Below, piece after piece: positions 6,790 to 9,488 of a DNA stretch of 9,488 nt. Origin of the DNA: Candidatus Krumholzibacteriia bacterium (GTDB lineage Bacteria; Krumholzibacteriota; Krumholzibacteriia; Krumholzibacteriales; Krumholzibacteriaceae); NCBI GenBank assembly GCA_028696635.1, contig JAQVGR010000034.1, forward strand, positions 1 through 9,488. Direction: 5' to 3'. The notes under the pieces were generated by a model, which saw only the letters and a program-made list of their open reading frames with translations, did no database searches and was not told where the DNA came from. Numbering within the stretch: the first letter of the stretch is position 1; the number at the start of each line of letters is the position of its first letter. The translations under genes and the position numbers were made by a program.

Positions 6790-7854
6790 CTACAGCCACT
6801 TCTTTCTGCGGAAGTAGAAAAGCATCGCGAGCGCGACGGCCCCCATGACCGACCATACCGCCGGATACGCCCACCGTACGCGAAGCTCCGGCATGAAATC
6901 GAAGTTCATCCCGTAGATCCCCGCGATGAAGGTCAGGGGGATGAAGATCGTCGCGATGATCGTGAGCACCTTCATCACCTCGTTCATCCGGTTGCTCACG
7001 CTCGAGAGGTATATGTCGAGGATACCCGAGATCATGTCACGAAGGGCCTCGATGGTGTCGATCACCTGGATCGTATGGTCGTAGACGTCCCGCAGGTACT
7101 GGCGTGTCGTCTTCGCGATCAGCTTCGACTCGAGACGCTCGAGTCCGCCGACGACCTCGCGCAGCGGCCAGACGGCCTTGCGCAGGTATATCGTCTCGCG
7201 CTTGAGGGCCCGGATCTCGTGCAGGGCCGCGGGATCCGGATCGGTGACGATCCGCTCGTCCATTTCCTCGACCCGATCGCCGACCGTCTCGAGGATATGG
7301 AAGTAGTTGTCGACTATCACGTCGATCAGGGCGTACGCGAGGAAATCCGGGCCGGTTTTCCGCATGCGGCCCTTTCCCTGGCGGAGGCGCTCGCGGATGG
7401 GGTCGAACACGTCGCCGGGCCGCTCCTGGAAGGAGACCACGTACCGGGGGCCGACGAGGAGGCTGATCTGTTCCGAATCGATCTCACCGGTACGGGCTGC
7501 CGGGGAGAGCATCCGCAGGACGACGTAGAGGTAGCTCTCGTGGTCCTCGAGCTTCGGACGCTGGCGGGTGCTGACGATGTCTTCGAGAACCAGGGAATGA
7601 ACGCCGAGCAGCTCGCCGATCCTCTCGATCAGGGCGGTGTCGTGCAGACCGTCGATGTTGATCCAGCTCACCGATCGGTCGTCGGGAAACGGCAGGGCTT
7701 CATCGATAGAGGCGATCTCCCGCTCCTCGAATCGCTCCTCGTCGAACCTGATCAGCGTCATCCTGACGCCTTCGGCGGCTCGCTCGCCGAGATAGATGAC
7801 CGTTCCGGGAGGCATCCCGGTTTTCCTGTGGAACCCGCCTCCGATCCCGGGCAT
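6790..7854 (-). CDS. corA: CorA-family magnesium/cobalt transporter
   Basis: A 354-residue inner-membrane channel of the CorA metal ion transporter family, importing Mg2+ (and Co2+). A large cytoplasmic domain of about 290 residues (PPGTVIYLGE near the start, LVLEDI, RQRPK, WPLREV, YLRDVYDHT) is followed by two membrane helices, about 294-314 and 330-348. The signature GMN motif is at 315-317, directly after the first helix, and the protein ends in a basic RRKKWL tail. Length and sequence resemble the Thermotoga maritima protein (351 residues) more than the shorter E. coli form. The ATG at 7854 has AAGGAG nine bases upstream. It sits divergently from the 8041 gene, with its own promoter. No terminator is obvious between its TAG stop and the promoter of the next gene, so some read-through is possible. 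Confidence 0.96.
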   Translation of the reverse strand: MPGIGGGFHRKTGMPPGTVIYLGERAAEGVRMTLIRFDEERFEEREIASIDEALPFPDDRSVSWINIDGLHDTALIERIGELLGVHSLVLEDIVSTRQRPKLEDHESYLYVVLRMLSPAARTGEIDSEQISLLVGPRYVVSFQERPGDVFDPIRERLRQGKGRMRKTGPDFLAYALIDVIVDNYFHILETVGDRVEEMDERIVTDPDPAALHEIRALKRETIYLRKAVWPLREVVGGLERLESKLIAKTTRQYLRDVYDHTIQVIDTIEALRDMISGILDIYLSSVSNRMNEVMKVLTIIATIFIPLTFIAGIYGMNFDFMPELRVRWAYPAVWSVMGAVALAMLFYFRRKKWL

Positions 7855-7863
7855 CGATCATCG

Positions 7864-7869
7864 CTCCTT
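7864..7869 (-). promoter_or_regulatory. Ribosome binding site of corA
   Basis: AAGGAG on the minus strand lies nine bases before the ATG at 7854 and supports that start; the neighbouring ATG in the spacer is in another frame. Confidence 0.65.
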
Positions 7870-7914
7870 CTGAAGACATGTTCCCGTTTCCGTGCAACGA
7901 GGACGACCCCGGCC

Positions 7915-7943
7915 AGTGTAGGCGAGATCCGTCCCCCGGTCAA
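7915..7943 (-). promoter_or_regulatory. Sigma70-like promoter of corA
   Basis: On the minus strand TTGACC (7938-7943) and TACACT (7915-7920) are separated by 17 bases. Predicted transcription starts near 7908, giving a leader of about 50 bases. I see no M-box-like magnesium riboswitch in so short a leader. Confidence 0.6.
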
Positions 7944-7956
7944 GGCGTCGCGCTGC

Positions 7957-7987
7957 CGGCGCGCGGCCGTTTCCCCGCGCCGATTTT
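7957..7987 (+). terminator. Terminator-like hairpin in the divergent intergenic region
   Basis: CGGCGCG (7957-7963) pairs with CGCGCCG (7976-7982) over a 12-base loop and is followed by ATTTT (7983-7987). It has the form of a short plus-strand intrinsic terminator, yet no plus-strand gene lies directly upstream. It may insulate the 8041 gene from antisense read-through or act in a leader. GC-rich DNA makes chance stems likely. Confidence 0.35.
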
Positions 7988-7989
7988 CA

Positions 7990-8018
7990 TTGTCATGCGC
8001 TTCAAGGGCTGTCAGAAT
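7990..8018 (+). promoter_or_regulatory. Possible weak promoter of the V4R-like gene
   Basis: TTGTCA (7990-7995) and CAGAAT (8013-8018) are 17 bases apart. The -10 box matches the consensus at four of six positions. A start near 8025 would leave only a short leader in front of the ribosome binding site at 8029-8034. Confidence 0.35.
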
Positions 8019-8028
8019 CAGCCGACAC

Positions 8029-8034
8029 GGAGGT
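8029..8034 (+). promoter_or_regulatory. Ribosome binding site setting the start at 8041
   Basis: GGAGGT lies six bases before the ATG at 8041. The reading frame is open for a further 1.3 kb upstream, but only as antisense to corA, so this site decides the real start. Confidence 0.75.
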
Positions 8035-8040
8035 GTCGAC

Positions 8041-8598
8041 ATGCAGATCAAAGGATTGATACTCCACGCACGCGAAGAATTCGTCAAGGAGCACTTCGGC
8101 GAGGAGGCGTGGGAGAGCGTCCTCGATGCGCTCACCGAGGAGGACCGCTCGATCCTCAAGGACATCGTCATCACGGGAAAGTGGTACCCGTTCGAGGTCG
8201 GCGAGCATCTCGACAACGCGATCGTCGAGGTCCTCGGGGGAGGGGACGAGAGCGTATTCGAGGAGGTCGGGGCCAAGTCGGCCAAACGAAGCCTGACAAA
8301 GGTGCACCGCTCGTTCCTCACGCCGGGCGATCCGCAGGCGTTCATGAGGAAGGCCGATATGATCTACAAGTTCTACTACGACACGGGGCGTCGAGAATAC
8401 GAGGAGACGGGGAAGAACTCGGGCGTTCTGACGACCTTCGACGCCGAGACGTACTCGGCGCCCGACTGCCTGACCGTCGTCGGCTGGTACAAGGAAGCCC
8501 TCGTGATGTGCGGCGCCCGCAACGTGAAGGTTGTCGAGGACGAATGCCGCGCAAAGGGCGGCAGCTGCTGCAGGTACCGGTTCAGCTGGGAGATCTGA
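8041..8598 (+). CDS. TIGR02265 (DUF2378)/V4R-like small-molecule-sensing family protein
   Basis: A 185-residue soluble protein with no signal peptide or membrane segment. It resembles the TIGR02265 family (first described as paralogues in Myxococcus), often annotated as related to heme-NO-binding or V4R domains. Recognisable blocks are MQIKGLILHAREEFV (start), GKWYPFEVGEHLD (about 46-58), YKFYYDTGRREYE (109-121), GVLTTFDAETYSAPDCLTVV (128-147) and a cysteine-rich tail, C157, C169, C176 and C177, ending RYRFSWEI. The tail resembles the C-terminal cysteine region of V4R domains, which in some proteins binds a metal or ligand. The role of this member is unknown; a sensor or adaptor function is inference. 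The next gene (GH97) begins 19 bases after its TGA on the same strand, so they may share a transcript. Family assignment is from memory of conserved motifs and is moderately sure. Confidence 0.75.
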   Translation: MQIKGLILHAREEFVKEHFGEEAWESVLDALTEEDRSILKDIVITGKWYPFEVGEHLDNAIVEVLGGGDESVFEEVGAKSAKRSLTKVHRSFLTPGDPQAFMRKADMIYKFYYDTGRREYEETGKNSGVLTTFDAETYSAPDCLTVVGWYKEALVMCGARNVKVVEDECRAKGGSCCRYRFSWEI

Positions 8599-8617
8599 GG
8601 CCCGGTCGCGGGCGGCG

Positions 8618-9488
8618 ATGTCGGTGCGATCCCTGATAACGGCTCTCTCCACCGCCGCCGCGGCGGTCGCGGCGGCCTGCGCATGGGCGCCGGCGTTCGC
8701 CGCCGATTATTCCGTCGCTTCCCCCGACCGCTCGATAACTGTATCCGTCTCCGACAGAGGGGGGACCTGCCGCTACCGCGTGACGAAGGACGGTGCCGAG
8801 GTGATCAGGCCCTCGGCGCTCGGATTCCGGTTCGGTGACGGCATCGACCTGTTCGAGGAACTCTCGATACTATCCGCCTCGCGCTCAGCTTCCGACACGC
8901 TCTGGGAGCAGCCGTGGGGCGAGCAGCGCCTCGTGGAAGACCGGCACAGCGAACTCGCCGTCCTCTGCGAGCGCGCGGACGGGCGCCGGCGCATGCTGAT
9001 AGTCTTCCGGGTCTTCGACGACGGGGTGGGGTTCAGGTACGAGCTGCCGGGCGGCGGGATCGGCGGGGCGTTCGATCTGATCGAGGAGAAGACCGAATTC
9101 GCGCTCGCCGGAGACCATGCAGCATGGTGGATCCCCGCGCTCGAGAACAACAGATACGAGTATCTCTACACGGAATCTCCGGTCAGCGGAGCGGGGACCG
9201 TTCACACCCCGCTGACGATGCGGACTTCGCAGGGGATCTATCTCTCGATCCACGAGGCGGCCCTGACCGACTGGGCGAGCATGGCGCTCGCATCGGAGGC
9301 CGGGAACGTATTGAGATGCCGGCTTGTTCCGTGGTCGGACGGAGTAGCCGTCCGGGGCACCATGCCCGCCGTCTCCCCCTGGCGGACGATAACCATCGCC
9401 GCAGACACGGGCGGGCTCGTCACGTCGACGCTGATCCTCAACCTCAACGAGCCGTCACGTATCGCCGACACCTCCTGGATCAGGCCGG
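8618..9488 (+). CDS. Secreted glycoside hydrolase family 97 protein (alpha-glucosidase/galactosidase type), 3'-truncated by window end
   Basis: The first 290 codons of a GH97 enzyme; the frame is open without a stop to the window edge. Residues 1-28 form a signal peptide (MSVRSL, Ala-rich core, AFA-A cleavage), so the enzyme is periplasmic or secreted. Residues about 30-275 are the N-terminal beta-sandwich (VSVSDRGGTCRYRVTKDG, RPSALGFRF, VFDDGVGFRYELP, WWIPALENNRYEYLYTESPV, HEAALTDWASM). NLNEPSRIADTSWIRP at the edge marks entry to the catalytic barrel, whose active-site residues lie outside the window. GH97 includes inverting alpha-glucosidases (SusB) and retaining alpha-galactosidases, and the visible part cannot tell them apart. 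The full family length is about 650-700 residues. No good ribosome binding site precedes the ATG; GTG at 8624 is a possible alternative start. The 19-base gap to the preceding gene suggests co-transcription and perhaps translational coupling. Confidence 0.9.
   Translation, partial: MSVRSLITALSTAAAAVAAACAWAPAFAADYSVASPDRSITVSVSDRGGTCRYRVTKDGAEVIRPSALGFRFGDGIDLFEELSILSASRSASDTLWEQPWGEQRLVEDRHSELAVLCERADGRRRMLIVFRVFDDGVGFRYELPGGGIGGAFDLIEEKTEFALAGDHAAWWIPALENNRYEYLYTESPVSGAGTVHTPLTMRTSQGIYLSIHEAALTDWASMALASEAGNVLRCRLVPWSDGVAVRGTMPAVSPWRTITIAADTGGLVTSTLILNLNEPSRIADTSWIRP

Noticed and set aside
6667..8040. Long plus-strand extension of the V4R-like reading frame across corA
   Set aside because: The first part is simply antisense to corA. 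A strong ribosome binding site and the family's usual N-terminus place the real start at 8041.
8773..9471. Minus-strand open frames opposite the GH97 gene
   Set aside because: No domains or good ribosome binding sites, and the plus-strand GH97 frame is continuous with clear family motifs.

Overview
The window is a GC-rich bacterial chromosomal segment of ordinary gene density, with no RNA genes, CRISPR arrays or recognisable transposons. It looks like a member of the Fibrobacterota-Chlorobiota-Bacteroidota (FCB) wider grouping, for example an Eisenbacteria-, Krumholzibacteria- or Latescibacteria-like lineage. The evidence is two secreted modular proteins ending in the HPNPFNP...KKMILLR type of C-terminal sorting/FlgD-Ig-like domain, a GH97 glycosidase, and high GC combined with canonical sigma70-like promoters sitting in small AT-rich islands. 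The lineage call is inference; the sequence alone does not fix it.

Layout, left to right. (1) The 3' part of an alkaline-phosphatase-superfamily phosphodiesterase gene (+), probably cut at its 5' end by the window edge. (2) An AT-rich promoter and a long structured 5' leader. (3) A 758-residue secreted protein (+): signal peptide, DUF2341, beta-propeller of GH43/GH32/GH130 type, concanavalin-like domain, sorting domain. (4) Tail to tail with it across a 60-base spacer, an 847-residue paralogue (-) with the same architecture plus one extra Fn3-like module. (5) A CorA magnesium/cobalt transporter of Thermotoga type on the same strand, behind its own promoter. (6) A divergent intergenic region. 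(7) A 185-residue TIGR02265/V4R-like probable sensor protein (+). (8) After 19 bases, the 5' part of a secreted GH97 alpha-glycosidase that runs off the right edge.

Functionally, three of the six genes encode exported proteins with carbohydrate-active or carbohydrate-binding folds (two propeller paralogues and GH97). This suggests a surface or periplasmic glycan-handling lifestyle. CorA and the phosphodiesterase-like protein look like unrelated housekeeping neighbours. The small V4R-like protein is placed to be co-transcribed with GH97, but no functional link can be shown from sequence.

I did not find a convincing new multi-gene system. The points most worth a second look are the inverted twin propeller genes with a patch of unusually high nucleotide identity, the minus-strand intrinsic terminator nested in the last codons of the opposing gene, and the 38-base two-part hairpin in the leader of the first propeller gene.
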